This document shows, piece by piece, positions 35,228-43,965 of a stretch of 64,000 nucleotides of DNA (position 1 is the first letter of the stretch; every line of letters begins with the position of its first letter). The stretch spans positions 1 through 64,000 of the forward strand of contig NZ_UPHT01000107.1 of assembly GCF_900566085.1 (NCBI RefSeq). The letters are read 5' to 3'. Origin of the DNA: Mycobacterium attenuatum (GTDB lineage Bacteria; Actinomycetota; Actinomycetes; Mycobacteriales; Mycobacteriaceae). The position numbers were made by a program, and so were the translations under genes. The notes under the pieces are model-generated. The model was not told the origin of the DNA, did not search any database, and saw only the letters and a list, made by a program, of their open reading frames with translations.

Positions 35228-36175
35228 TCACACGTTCCAGTATCGACGCTGTCGCGAGGCGGGCTGATAGTTCGGGCCCGCGGTCTCGTCCACTCGCTGC
35301 AGCAACAGTTCACAAGGAGGCTCGAACTGCTCGGCGAAGCTGACAGCGGCGGCTTCGCCGAGCATGTGCCACGGTTGGGTGGTCAGCTCGTCGGTTGTGC
35401 GTTCCACAGCTTCGCGCACATCGAGACCGGCTTGTAGTACCGTGTCTCCTTGGGCTAATCCGTTGGCACGCAACCGTTCCCAACCGGCCGAGAGGTCTTC
35501 GGCCGAAGTCCCGCGCGACAAAGGTAGCCAGTCTTTTTCGTAGCCGAGCCACGCGTTGTGCAGAATCGACGCTTCGGCATGGGTCAGGCCGGCCGCAGTG
35601 AGGACGGCCCAGTGAGTGTCACCTCGCCACTCCCGCAGGCAGTTGACCGCATGCCAGCCCGACAGCAACGGATCATCGGGACGCGGCATGTCCAGGTGAG
35701 CCGCAAAAAACACCCGCCCCATCCGGGGTAAGGCTTCCACCACGGGCCACAGCACCGGACCCAGAGCTTCCAGGGGCGCCACGATATCCGGGGCGTAGGT
35801 GCGAAGCCCTGCCACGACCGCCTCGTCACGAGCTCGCCAGAAGTCCAGGAACGACCGTCCGGACTGCGCAACCGCCGGGAATAGGACACGCAGCGCCATC
35901 GGGGAGATCGATCCGAAGGCAGCGATCACTGCCTCGGCTCCCGCGGGCGCAAGCGGCGCCGCGCGTGCCGCCAGGTATCCGGCGGCTTGGTAGCCCAGGA
36001 CGGTCGCCACGTAGTCCGGTAGGCCCAGCGCTGAATAGCGCGCGACCGCACCCGGGTCCCAGAAAATCCAGCCCACGATGGTCTGGACTGATCGGGCGTT
36101 GCGAGCGGTGATAGCACGCCAGTCGGGTCCGTACGGCGTGCCCGGCACCCGGAGCGGCGGTTCACTCGACGCCAT
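35228..36175 (-). CDS. SCO6745-family protein (HTH-containing, SalK-like)
   Basis: 315 residues. The sequence DWRAITARNARSVQTIVGWI, VLGYQAAGYLAARAAPLAP, GSISPMALRVLFPA, HLDMPRPDDPLLSGWHAVNC, REWRGDTHWAVLTAAGLTHA and EASILHNAW fits the SCO6745 family of actinobacterial proteins. These resemble MarR/HTH folds at the C-terminal half but have no proven function. The WRGDxHWAVLxxAGLxxxEA block is the strongest marker. The stop TGA (35230-35228) is immediately followed in the same frame by the DUF4926-like coding region. It stands alone on the minus strand, with 540 bp to the divergent nirA. Confidence 0.72.
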   Translation of the reverse strand: MASSEPPLRVPGTPYGPDWRAITARNARSVQTIVGWIFWDPGAVARYSALGLPDYVATVLGYQAAGYLAARAAPLAPAGAEAVIAAFGSISPMALRVLFPAVAQSGRSFLDFWRARDEAVVAGLRTYAPDIVAPLEALGPVLWPVVEALPRMGRVFFAAHLDMPRPDDPLLSGWHAVNCLREWRGDTHWAVLTAAGLTHAEASILHNAWLGYEKDWLPLSRGTSAEDLSAGWERLRANGLAQGDTVLQAGLDVREAVERTTDELTTQPWHMLGEAAAVSFAEQFEPPCELLLQRVDETAGPNYQPASRQRRYWNV

Positions 36176-36716
36176 CGACGTCCCGTCCCTTTAACTGCAC
36201 CTTGGTGGAGTGCGCGGCAGCGCCGAGGGTGCAGCGAATGTCCCTGGCGCAGTTCAGTGATAGCCGAGATCGCTGACAAATCGCTGTCAGTGGGCTGGGG
36301 AATGTCTTTACATGGCGACGCCGAACCCGGGAAATCACAACGTCTTGTCTTACAGATGTTTTCGACGATGTGACGGCACGGGCGTCGGTCGCTATACGAA
36401 CCACGTTGGCGGACAACATGGTCAAGCCCCCCGATCCGGATCTCGAACGCGCGGCTCACAACCAAACGATGTGACCTCACAACGTGAAGGTCCCTAGCGG
36501 CGCCGGCGCCGGCAGCGCAACATCGATGCCATGACCCCGCGGGTCCGGTGAAGTATCTTCGGGTACCTTCCCGCTGACCAACATCATCGTTGATGTCGCA
36601 GGCCGACCGGTGGCCGCACACCGTCGGCTCCCGCCCTAAGGGACCCAACCGGTAATGCGCTGCGCAGCCCGCAGGCCGTAATCCGGGTCGGCCATGTTCG
36701 CGAAGGAGTAAGCCAG
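36176..36716. other. Intergenic region upstream of nirA
   Basis: 541 bp between divergent genes. It presumably holds promoters for nirA (rightward) and the SCO6745-family gene (leftward). A short palindrome TGTGACCTCACA occurs at 36470-36481. The nirA ribosome site AAGGAG lies just before the ATG. No riboswitch fold or small gene could be supported by eye. Confidence 0.5.
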
Positions 36717-38387
36717 ATGACCACAGCAGCCCGTCCCGCCAAGACTCGCAACGAAGGCCAATGGGCACTGGGGCAGCGTGAGCCGCTCAACGACGCGGAG
36801 CAGTTCAAGCAGGAAGACGCCCCGCTGAACGTCCGCGACCGCATCCTGAACGTCTACTCAAAACAAGGTTTCGACAGCATCGAGACGTCCGACCTGCGCG
36901 GCCGCTTCCGCTGGATGGGCCTTTACACCCAGCGCGAGCAGGGCTACGACGGCACCTGGACCGGCGAGGAGAACATCGAAAAGCTCGAAGCCAAGTACTT
37001 CATGATGCGGGTGCGCTCCGACGGCAAACCGATGTCGGCCGCCACGGTGCGCACCCTGGGCCAGGTCTCTACCGATTTCGCCCGAGACACCGCCGACATC
37101 GGCGACCGGGAGAACGTCCAATTCCATTGGATCCGAGTCGAAGACGTCCCCGAGATCTGGGACCGGCTGGCGTCGGTCGGTCTGACCACCACCGAGGCCT
37201 GCGGCGACTGCCCCCGCGCCATCCACGGCTCACCGCTGGCCGGCGACTCGGTGGACGAAATCCTGGACCCCTCACCCGCGATCGACGAAATCCTGCGGCG
37301 CTTCATGAACAACCCCGAGTACGCAAACTTGCCCCGCAAGTACAAGAGCGCGATCTCGGGCCTGCAGGACGTCTCCCACGAAACCCACGACGTCGCATTC
37401 ATCGGCGTCAATCATCCTGAGCACGGCCCCGGCATGGACCTGTGGGTGGGCGGCGGCCTGTCGACCAACCCGATGCTGGCCCAACGGGTCGGTGTGTGGG
37501 TCCCGCTCGACGAGGTACCCGACGTCTGGGAAGCGGTCACCAAGCTGTTCCGCGACTACGGTTACCGCCGCCTGCGCGCCAAGGCCCGGCTGAAGTTCCT
37601 GGTGAAGGACTGGGGCATCGAAAAATTCAGGGAAATTCTCGAACAGGAGTACCTCAACCGTCGGCTGATCGACGGTCCGGCCCCCGAGCCGGTCAAGCAC
37701 CCGATCGACCACGTCGGAGTGCAACGGCTCAAGAACGGGCTCAACGCCGTCGGGGTGGCCCCCATCGCCGGACGGGTCTCGGGCACCATTCTCTCGGCGG
37801 TGGCCGACCTCATGGAGCGAGCCGGCTCCGATCGCGCCCGGTTCACCCCATACCAGAAGCTGGTCATCCTCGACGTCGCCGACGACAAGGTCGACGAACT
37901 GGTCGCCGGGCTGGATGCCATCGGTCTGCCGTCGCGGCCGTCGTCGTGGCGCAAGAACATGATGGCCTGCACCGGAATCGAGTTCTGCAAACTGTCGTTC
38001 GCCGAAACTCGCGTCCGGGCGCAGTCTTTGGTGCCCGAGCTGGAACAGCGGCTGGACGACATCAACTCCAAGCTCGACGTGCCAATCACCATCAACATCA
38101 ATGGCTGCCCGAACTCGTGCGCCCGAATTCAGGTCGCCGACATCGGTTTCAAGGGTCAAATGGTCGACGACGGCGACGGCAAGCCGGTCGAGGGGTTCCA
38201 GGTGCACCTCGGCGGCGGCTTGGGCGAAGACAGCGGATTCGGCCGGAAACTGCGCCAACACAAGGTCACCAGCGACGAACTGGGTGACTACATCGACCGG
38301 GTGGTCCGCAACTTCGTCGAACAACGCCACGACGGCGAACGGTTCGCAACCTGGGCATTGCGGGCCGAGGAGGCCGATCTGCGATAA
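36717..38387 (+). CDS. nirA: Ferredoxin-dependent sulfite reductase (NirA/SirA)
   Basis: 556 residues. It reduces sulfite to sulfide with six electrons from ferredoxin, for cysteine synthesis. Four cysteines ligate the [4Fe-4S]-siroheme centre: ACTGIEFCKLSF near residues 417-423 and INGCPNSCARIQ near 462-466. The N-terminal half shows GRFRWMGLYTQREQGYDGTW (Tyr70) and TTEACGDCPRAIHGSPLAG (first Cys near 162). These correspond to the Tyr-Cys pair that is cross-linked in the M. tuberculosis enzyme, so this is the sulfite rather than the nitrite reductase type. The length matches the M. tuberculosis protein. cysH and che1 follow at once, and the set behaves as the conserved nirA-cysH-che1 operon. 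The start is set by AAGGAG before ATG. Confidence 0.95.
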   Translation: MTTAARPAKTRNEGQWALGQREPLNDAEQFKQEDAPLNVRDRILNVYSKQGFDSIETSDLRGRFRWMGLYTQREQGYDGTWTGEENIEKLEAKYFMMRVRSDGKPMSAATVRTLGQVSTDFARDTADIGDRENVQFHWIRVEDVPEIWDRLASVGLTTTEACGDCPRAIHGSPLAGDSVDEILDPSPAIDEILRRFMNNPEYANLPRKYKSAISGLQDVSHETHDVAFIGVNHPEHGPGMDLWVGGGLSTNPMLAQRVGVWVPLDEVPDVWEAVTKLFRDYGYRRLRAKARLKFLVKDWGIEKFREILEQEYLNRRLIDGPAPEPVKHPIDHVGVQRLKNGLNAVGVAPIAGRVSGTILSAVADLMERAGSDRARFTPYQKLVILDVADDKVDELVAGLDAIGLPSRPSSWRKNMMACTGIEFCKLSFAETRVRAQSLVPELEQRLDDINSKLDVPITININGCPNSCARIQVADIGFKGQMVDDGDGKPVEGFQVHLGGGLGEDSGFGRKLRQHKVTSDELGDYIDRVVRNFVEQRHDGERFATWALRAEEADLR

Positions 38388-38417
38388 GTCCACCCGAAAC
38401 GAGCGGAGGACGACGAG

Positions 38418-39146
38418 ATGAGTTATACCGAATCGCAGCTACGTGAACTGGCTGCCCGCGGTGCCGAAGAACTGGACGGCGCCAGCGCCACCGACGTGCT
38501 GCGCTGGACCGACGCCCACTTCGGCGGCGTCAACGGCCCCAGGGGCTGGGCCACCTGCAACTACGTGGTCGCCTCCAACATGCAAGACGCCGTGTTGGTC
38601 GACATGGCCTCCAAAGTGCGCTCGGGCGTGCCGGTGATCTTCCTCGACACCGGCTATCACTTCCCCGAAACCCTCGGGACCCGCGACGCGGTCGAATCCG
38701 TCTACGACATCCGGGTCCTCAACGTCACCCCCGAACACACGGTGACCGAGCAGGACGAGCTGCTGGGTAAGGATCTGTTCGTCAGCAACCCCAACGAGTG
38801 CTGCCGGCTGCGCAAGGTCGTCCCGCTGACCAAGGTGTTGCGCGGCTATTCGGCCTGGGTCACCGGCATCCGCCGCGTGGAGGCGGCCACCCGCGCCAAC
38901 GCCCCGCTGATCAGCTTCGACGAGGCGTTCGGACTGGTGAAGGTCAACCCGCTGGTCGCGTGGACAGACGAGGAAGTGGAGACCTACATCCAGCAGAACG
39001 GCGTGCTGGTCAACCCGCTCGTCGACGAGGGCTACCCGTCGATCGGCTGCGCCCCGTGCACCACCAAACCGGTCGCCGGGGCCGACCCCCGCAGTGGCCG
39101 CTGGCAGGGGATGGCCAAGACCGAATGCGGGTTGCACGCGTCATGA
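38418..39146 (+). CDS. cysH: Adenylylsulfate (APS) reductase CysH
   Basis: 242 residues, ATG at 38418 with CGGAGGA upstream. It reduces adenosine 5'-phosphosulfate to sulfite and AMP. The [4Fe-4S] cluster motif CC...CxxC that separates APS from PAPS reductases is present: NECCRLRKVVPL near residue 130 and IGCAPCTTKP near 215. The catalytic Cys lies in KTECGLH at the C terminus. The PP-loop region is DTGYHFPETLGTRDAV. With nirA it covers APS to sulfide. The stop overlaps the che1 start (ATGA), so the three genes are translationally linked. Confidence 0.95.
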   Translation: MSYTESQLRELAARGAEELDGASATDVLRWTDAHFGGVNGPRGWATCNYVVASNMQDAVLVDMASKVRSGVPVIFLDTGYHFPETLGTRDAVESVYDIRVLNVTPEHTVTEQDELLGKDLFVSNPNECCRLRKVVPLTKVLRGYSAWVTGIRRVEAATRANAPLISFDEAFGLVKVNPLVAWTDEEVETYIQQNGVLVNPLVDEGYPSIGCAPCTTKPVAGADPRSGRWQGMAKTECGLHAS

Positions 39147-39859
39147 GCACACTGGTCCTCACCGCACACGGCAGCAAAGATCCGCGATCGGCGGCCAACG
39201 CCCGGGCCCTCGTAGCCGAACTCACCCGCATGCGGACCGGACTCGACGTGCGGCCGGCCTTCTTGGAACTGGCCGAGCCCAGCTTCGTCGAGGTGCTCAG
39301 TGAATTGCCCAACGGCCGTCCGGCCGTCGTCACTCCCCTGCTGCTGGCCAGCGCATACCACGCACGCCGCGACATCCCCACCCAGATAACGCGCGCCGGT
39401 GCGCACGGCGTCCGTCAGGCCGACGTGCTCGGTGAAGACGATCGTCTGATATCGGTACTGCGCGAACGCCTGGCAGCACTCGACGTTTCGCCGCTGGACC
39501 GGGACCTGGGTGTGGTGGTGGTCGCGATCGGCTCATCGAACACCGCGGCGAATGCACGCACCGCGCAAGTGGCCGCCACGCTGGCCGCCGGCACCCGCTG
39601 GACCGGGACCGCTATCGCCTTTGCCACCCGGCCGCAACCGTCGGTGGCCGACGCGGTCGCACAGTTGCGGCGCCGCGGCGCCCGCCGGCTGGTCATCGCA
39701 CCGTGGTTCCTGGCACCCGGGCTCATCACCGACCGGGTGTCAAACTACGCGCGCGACAACGGTATTCCGATGGCGCAACCGCTGGGCGCGCACCGGCTGG
39801 TGGCCGAGACGCTGCTCGACCGCTACGACCAGGCGCTGGCTCACCACGCCGCGGCCTAG
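39143..39859 (+). CDS. che1: Sirohydrochlorin chelatase-like protein (CbiX/SirB family, Che1)
   Basis: 238 residues from the ATG at 39143, overlapping the cysH stop by 4 bp. Two CbiX-like halves are seen: LVLTAHGSKDPRSAANARAL with the metal/substrate His, then VTPLLLASAYHARRDIPTQI with the second His, and the repeat VVVVAIGSSNTAANARTAQV and VIAPWFLAPGLITDRVSNYA. Such proteins insert Fe2+ (or Co2+) into sirohydrochlorin to make siroheme, the cofactor of NirA. M. tuberculosis has the same gene (Rv2393) in the same position. The chain is somewhat shorter than the annotated M. tuberculosis form. Confidence 0.9.
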   Translation: MSTLVLTAHGSKDPRSAANARALVAELTRMRTGLDVRPAFLELAEPSFVEVLSELPNGRPAVVTPLLLASAYHARRDIPTQITRAGAHGVRQADVLGEDDRLISVLRERLAALDVSPLDRDLGVVVVAIGSSNTAANARTAQVAATLAAGTRWTGTAIAFATRPQPSVADAVAQLRRRGARRLVIAPWFLAPGLITDRVSNYARDNGIPMAQPLGAHRLVAETLLDRYDQALAHHAAA

Positions 39860-39868
39860 CTTTCGTTC

Positions 39869-40801
39869 CTACCCGGAGCGGATATGGCTGAGCAGCTCCC
39901 GGATGGCTCCGGCGGGTGGGGTGCGCCCGCCCACCCAGATGGCCCGGAACTGGCGGCGCAGATCCAATTCCGGCACCGCAACTGCGCTCAATCGGCCGAC
40001 CGCGAGGTCGTCGGCAACTGCCAGCCGGCTCATGGCCGCTGGCCCGGCGCAGGCCAGCACCGCGGCCCGCATGGCCGCGGCGGAGGACAATTCGAGCACG
40101 GGCGGCGCTTGCTGCGCGTCGTCGCCCAACACCTGGCGTAGCGCCACCGTCAGCGAATCGCGGATGCCTGAACGCGGTTCGCGAGTTACCAAGGGTGTTT
40201 GCGCGAGTTCGCGCGCGCTCACCGGCTGCGCCCGCCGAGTCCACTTGTGACCTGGCGGCACCACGATCACCAGCTCGTCATGGCCCACCACACAGCTGCC
40301 TAATCCTTTTGGCGGCCCCGGGTTTTCGACGAACCCGAGATCGGCGGTGCCACCGCGAACCGCGGCGATCGCGTGCTCGCTGTTGGTAGCCGTCAATATC
40401 ACTTGCGGGGCGCTGGAACCGCGCCGCCGGGCCGCGTCCTGTAACGACAGCAACCAGTGCGGCATCAGCTGTTCGGCGATCGTCTGGCTGGCCACCACCT
40501 TGATTCGCTCGCGCCCCTCCTTACGCAGGGCCCCCAGGCCCGCGTCGACCTCGTTCGCGACGTCAAGCAGGCGCGCAGCCCATTCGGCGACCACCACGCC
40601 GGCCGGAGTGAGTTGTGAACCACGAGTCGTCCGGACGGCCAGCGTCACACCGACCTGGGCTTCCATCGCCGCGAGCCGTTTCGACACGGCCTGTTGCGTC
40701 AACCCGAGTTCGCGGGCGGCACCACCGAGGCTGCCCGTCTCAGCGATCGCCAGAAAGATCTCGAACGAGGCGAGTTCGGGCATGCGGTAACTGAGCGGCA
40801 T
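39869..40801 (-). CDS. LysR-type transcriptional regulator
   Basis: 310 residues from the ATG at 40801. ATGs at 40816 and 40783 are alternatives, the last being closest to the conserved start. The HTH is MPELASFEIFLAIAETGSLG followed by GAARELGLTQQAVSKRLAAM and EAQVGVTLAVRTTRG, the standard LysR wing. The periplasmic-binding-type effector domain follows (residues 95-300). It is convergent with che1 (9 bp between stops) and divergent from fprA, with about 100 bp between starts. That makes fprA-fdx its most likely target. A sulfur- or redox-related effector is inference from context only. Confidence 0.9.
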   Translation of the reverse strand: MPLSYRMPELASFEIFLAIAETGSLGGAARELGLTQQAVSKRLAAMEAQVGVTLAVRTTRGSQLTPAGVVVAEWAARLLDVANEVDAGLGALRKEGRERIKVVASQTIAEQLMPHWLLSLQDAARRRGSSAPQVILTATNSEHAIAAVRGGTADLGFVENPGPPKGLGSCVVGHDELVIVVPPGHKWTRRAQPVSARELAQTPLVTREPRSGIRDSLTVALRQVLGDDAQQAPPVLELSSAAAMRAAVLACAGPAAMSRLAVADDLAVGRLSAVAVPELDLRRQFRAIWVGGRTPPAGAIRELLSHIRSG

Positions 40802-40838
40802 GCTTGATGAAACCACGAAAACGACGACACAACCATTG

Positions 40839-40853
40839 TTTGTGACAACACAA
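40839..40853. promoter_or_regulatory. Dyad in the LysR-fprA divergent region, candidate LysR box
   Basis: Within the short, AT-richer divergent region, TTGT-TTGTG-ACAA (about 40837-40849) and CACAA...TTGTG pairs form overlapping dyads. The T...A spacing fits a LysR-type site. It lies about 50 bp before the fprA start and a similar distance from the LysR start. Confidence 0.35.
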
Positions 40854-40901
40854 CATCGAAACCTCTACCCCGGCCCCGTGCAGACGAGAACCATGAGAAT
40901 C

Positions 40902-42278
40902 ATGACCCGTCCATATCACGTAGCGATTGTGGGTTCCGGTCCGTCGGGATTCTTTGCCGCGGCGTCGCTGTTGAAAGCCGCCGACGCCGCCGAGCAGATC
41001 GAGGTGGCAGTCGACATGCTGGAAATGCTGCCCACGCCATGGGGTTTGGTGCGTTCCGGTGTGGCACCCGATCACCCCAAGATCAAATCGGTCAGTCAGC
41101 AGTTCGAAAAGACCGCCGAAGATCCCCGATTCCGGTTTTTCGGCAACATCACGGTCGGCCGCCATGTCCAGGCCGCAGAACTCGCTGAGCGCTACGACGC
41201 CGTGATCTACGCCGTCGGCACCCAATCTGACCGGCCCCTGGGCATCCCCGGCGAAGAGCTGCCGGGAAGCGTCGCCGCGGTCGATTTCGTCGGCTGGTAC
41301 AACGCGCACCCGCACTTCGAGCAGATGTCCCCCGACCTGTCGGGACCCCGCGCCGTCGTGGTGGGCAACGGCAACGTCGCGGTCGACGTGGCCCGCATCC
41401 TGGTAACCGAGCCCGACGTGCTTGCAGTCACCGACATCGCCGATCATGCATTGACGGCGTTGCGCGGCGGCACTATCGAGGAAGTGGTGATCATCGGCCG
41501 GCGCGGTCCGCTGCAAAGCGCGTTCACCACCCTGGAATTGCGCGAGCTGGGCGAGCTCGAGGGAGTCGACGTCGTCGTCGACCCCGCCCAGCTGGAGGGC
41601 ATCAGCGACGACGACGCGACGGCCGCCGGCAAGGTTGCCAAGCAGAACATCAAGGTGCTGCGCGACTACGCCACCCGTGCGCCCCGGCCCGGACACCGCC
41701 GGATCGTGTTGCGGTTCTTGACGTCTCCCATCGAAATCACAGGGAACGACAAGGTGGAAAGCATCGTGCTCGGCAGCAACGAACTGGTCAGCGACGCCGG
41801 CGGGCGAATAGTGGCCAAGGACACCGGCACACGTGAAGAACTGCCGGCCCAGTTGGTGGTGCGGTCGGTGGGCTATCGCGGTCTCGCCACGCCAGGGCTG
41901 CCCTTCGACAGTAAGAGCGCCACCATCCCACACACCGACGGCCGGATCGCGGACAGCCGAAACGAATACGTCGTCGGCTGGATCAAGCGCGGGCCGAGCG
42001 GGGTGATCGGCACCAACAAAAAGGACGCCCAGGAGACCGTCGATACCCTGCTCGCGGACCTGGCCGCCGGCCCCGGCACCCCAAACCCCGCCGAGGATCG
42101 TGCCGACCAACTCGCCCAGTGGCTGGCCTCGCGGCAGCCGCAGCTGGTCAGCGCCGCACACTGGCAGCTGATCGACCGCTTCGAGCGGGAAGCCGGTGCC
42201 GCGCAACAACGCCCGCGGGTCAAGGTTGCAAGCGTGCCGGAATTGCTTCGCATTGGCGGCTATCAAGAAGGAGAATGA
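40902..42278 (+). CDS. fprA: NADPH-ferredoxin reductase FprA
   Basis: 458 residues from the ATG at 40902 (MTRPYHVAIVG). ATG at 40893 would add three. Adrenodoxin-reductase-like features are VAIVGSGPSGFFAAASLLKA for FAD, DMLEMLPTPWGLVRSGVAPD HPKIK as family signature, VVVGNGNVAVDVARIL for NADPH, IIGRRGPLQSAFTTLELREL, and the C-terminal EYVVGWIKRGPSGVIGTNKK. It transfers electrons from NADPH to ferredoxin. The match to M. tuberculosis FprA (Rv3106) is strong throughout. The ferredoxin gene overlaps or abuts the stop. Lying next to the nirA operon, separated only by the LysR gene, it is well placed to feed sulfite reductase. Confidence 0.95.
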   Translation: MTRPYHVAIVGSGPSGFFAAASLLKAADAAEQIEVAVDMLEMLPTPWGLVRSGVAPDHPKIKSVSQQFEKTAEDPRFRFFGNITVGRHVQAAELAERYDAVIYAVGTQSDRPLGIPGEELPGSVAAVDFVGWYNAHPHFEQMSPDLSGPRAVVVGNGNVAVDVARILVTEPDVLAVTDIADHALTALRGGTIEEVVIIGRRGPLQSAFTTLELRELGELEGVDVVVDPAQLEGISDDDATAAGKVAKQNIKVLRDYATRAPRPGHRRIVLRFLTSPIEITGNDKVESIVLGSNELVSDAGGRIVAKDTGTREELPAQLVVRSVGYRGLATPGLPFDSKSATIPHTDGRIADSRNEYVVGWIKRGPSGVIGTNKKDAQETVDTLLADLAAGPGTPNPAEDRADQLAQWLASRQPQLVSAAHWQLIDRFEREAGAAQQRPRVKVASVPELLRIGGYQEGE

Positions 42279-42280
42279 TT

Positions 42281-42607
42281 GTGGCATATGTGATTGCCGA
42301 ACCCTGCGTCGACATCAAGGACAAGGCCTGCATCGAGGAATGCCCGGTCGATTGCATCTATGAGGGCGCTCGGATGCTCTACATCCACCCCGACGAGTGT
42401 GTCGACTGCGGCGCGTGCGAACCGGTGTGTCCGGTGGAGTCGATCTACTACGAGGAAGACCTACCCGGCGAGTGGAGCGAGTACCAGCAGATCAACGCCG
42501 ACTTCTTTGCCGAGCTCGGTTCGCCGGGGGGCGCGTCGAAGGTCGGAATGACCGAGAACGACCCCGCGGCGGTCGTGGAGCTGCCTCGCAAGGCCGAGGC
42601 GACCTAG
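42281..42607 (+). CDS. 7Fe ferredoxin (FdxC/FdxA type)
   Basis: 108 residues. The GTG at 42281 is 8 nt after AAGGAG and gives the usual opening AYVIAEPCVDIKDKACIEEC. ATG at 42275 overlaps the fprA stop and is too close to the ribosome site. CVDIKDKACIEECPVDC carries the cysteines of the [3Fe-4S] site, and CVDCGACEPVCPVESIYYEE those of the [4Fe-4S] site. The C-terminal tail (residues 60-108) is typical of mycobacterial FdxC. It accepts electrons from FprA and can deliver them to NirA or to cytochromes P450. Close coupling to fprA suggests the two are made together. Which M. tuberculosis ferredoxin it matches is uncertain. Confidence 0.93.
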   Translation: MAYVIAEPCVDIKDKACIEECPVDCIYEGARMLYIHPDECVDCGACEPVCPVESIYYEEDLPGEWSEYQQINADFFAELGSPGGASKVGMTENDPAAVVELPRKAEAT

Positions 42608-42642
42608 AGCCGGACCTAACCCCCGCAACTCCCTGCGAAAGG

Positions 42643-42657
42643 CCCTGCGCTGCAGGG
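42643..42657 (+). terminator. Short hairpin after the ferredoxin gene
   Basis: CCCTGC (42643-42648), loop GCT, GCAGGG (42652-42657). It has a six-bp perfect stem 35 bp past the stop and no U-tract. It is only weakly supported as a terminator. Confidence 0.3.
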
Positions 42658-42723
42658 TTACCGTACCCTGGGTCTTAGGCTGATCGAAAAGGCCAGATCG
42701 CACGAAACAGGGTTACAGACGAG

Positions 42724-43944
42724 ATGCCGGACATCGACCAGACAGACCGGCGCCGCGACAGCGCACATCCGCTGCTACAGGTGCTGGGCCCGATCACGCG
42801 CACCAGCGGCTTCTATGCGCGGTCCTGGGGCGCCTATCTGGACCGCCAGCCCGACGAACTGCCGGTGGCCCGGCCCACGATCGCGCTCGCGGCGCAGGCG
42901 TTCCGCGACGAAATCCTGCTGACCGGCTTCGGCCTGCTGAGGTCGGTGCCCAGCGCCTCATCATTGGAGCGGATCGATCGAGAAGTGCTTGCCGCACTTG
43001 AGATCTATGAAGACAACGGCTGGCTGGCCAACCCCGAGGGGTTCTTCGCCGCACCCCCGCCCCTGACCGAGGTCTCCGTCAAACGCGTAGATCGCATGGG
43101 GCGCAGCTATCAGCGCCTCTCATTCGACAGCGGCTATGAGCCCCACCCCGGCGAACCCGGCCGTGACCGATGGCTGAGCTACCCGGGTAACAACCGCGAG
43201 TACGCCTTGATGTTGCGCCACCGCCGGCCGCGGCCATGGCTGGTCTGTGTGCACGGTGCGGAGATGGGACGGGCCGGGCTCGACCTGATGCTGTTTCACG
43301 CCTGGTATCTGTATCGCAACCTCGATCTCAACGTCGTGCTGCCGGTGTTGCCCCTGCACGGGCCGCGTGCACGCGGTCGGCCAAACGGCGCCGCGTTTCC
43401 CAGCGAGAATGTGCTCGATGCGGCTCATGGCGCGGCCCAGGCGGTGTGGGACATCCGGCGTCTGCTGTCCTGGATCCGTGCGCAACAGCCCGACTCGATG
43501 ATCGGCCTCAACGGGATATCCCTGGGAGGTCTCATCAGTTCGCTGGTCGCCAGCCTCGACAACGAACTCACGTGCGCGATCCTAGGTGTGCCTGCCGTCG
43601 ATCTGGTGGAGCTGGTCGGCCGCCACGCCGGCCTCAGCGGCCAGCGTCACCTGCGTCAGACAATGAAGTCGGCCCGGCCTATCGGCCGGATGATCTCGCC
43701 GCTGGCCTTGACTCCCCGTGTCCGGATGGAGGGCCGGTTCATCTATGCCGGCGTTGCCGATCGGCTGGTGCACCCCCGTGACCAGGTCAACCGCCTCTGG
43801 GAGCACTGGGGCAAACCGGAGATCCATTGGTACCAAGGCGGTCATACCGGTTTCTTCCGCTCCCGGCCGGTACAGCGGTTCATTGACGACGCGCTGGCAC
43901 AGTCCGGGATGGTGGACCCGGCGAGGTTACGGCCGAGGCGCTAG
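42724..43944 (+). CDS. Alpha/beta hydrolase (PhbC/acetyl-xylan-esterase-like lipase fold), 406 aa
   Basis: The catalytic half is clear: WLVCVHGAEMGRAGLDLMLF as the oxyanion strand, GLNGISLGGLISSLVASLDN with the nucleophile Ser near residue 264, GVADRLVHPRDQVNRLWEHW around the acid Asp, and WYQGGHTGFFRSRPV with the His near residue 379. The first 150 residues have no familiar domain (FYARSWGAYLDRQPDELPVA). Such proteins are probably esterases for lipids. No signal peptide is seen, so it is likely cytosolic or membrane-peripheral. The gene is preceded by 117 bp with the ferredoxin hairpin and is convergent with the acyltransferase at 43966. Confidence 0.8.
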   Translation: MPDIDQTDRRRDSAHPLLQVLGPITRTSGFYARSWGAYLDRQPDELPVARPTIALAAQAFRDEILLTGFGLLRSVPSASSLERIDREVLAALEIYEDNGWLANPEGFFAAPPPLTEVSVKRVDRMGRSYQRLSFDSGYEPHPGEPGRDRWLSYPGNNREYALMLRHRRPRPWLVCVHGAEMGRAGLDLMLFHAWYLYRNLDLNVVLPVLPLHGPRARGRPNGAAFPSENVLDAAHGAAQAVWDIRRLLSWIRAQQPDSMIGLNGISLGGLISSLVASLDNELTCAILGVPAVDLVELVGRHAGLSGQRHLRQTMKSARPIGRMISPLALTPRVRMEGRFIYAGVADRLVHPRDQVNRLWEHWGKPEIHWYQGGHTGFFRSRPVQRFIDDALAQSGMVDPARLRPRR

Positions 43945-43965
43945 GACGGCTGGGCGCCGCAGGTA

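Noticed and set aside
36470..36481. TGTGACCTCACA as a CRP/Cmr-type site before nirA
   Set aside because: The half-sites are separated by 2 bp rather than the 6 bp typical of CRP sites, and it is about 235 bp before the start. Kept only as a remark in the intergenic entry.
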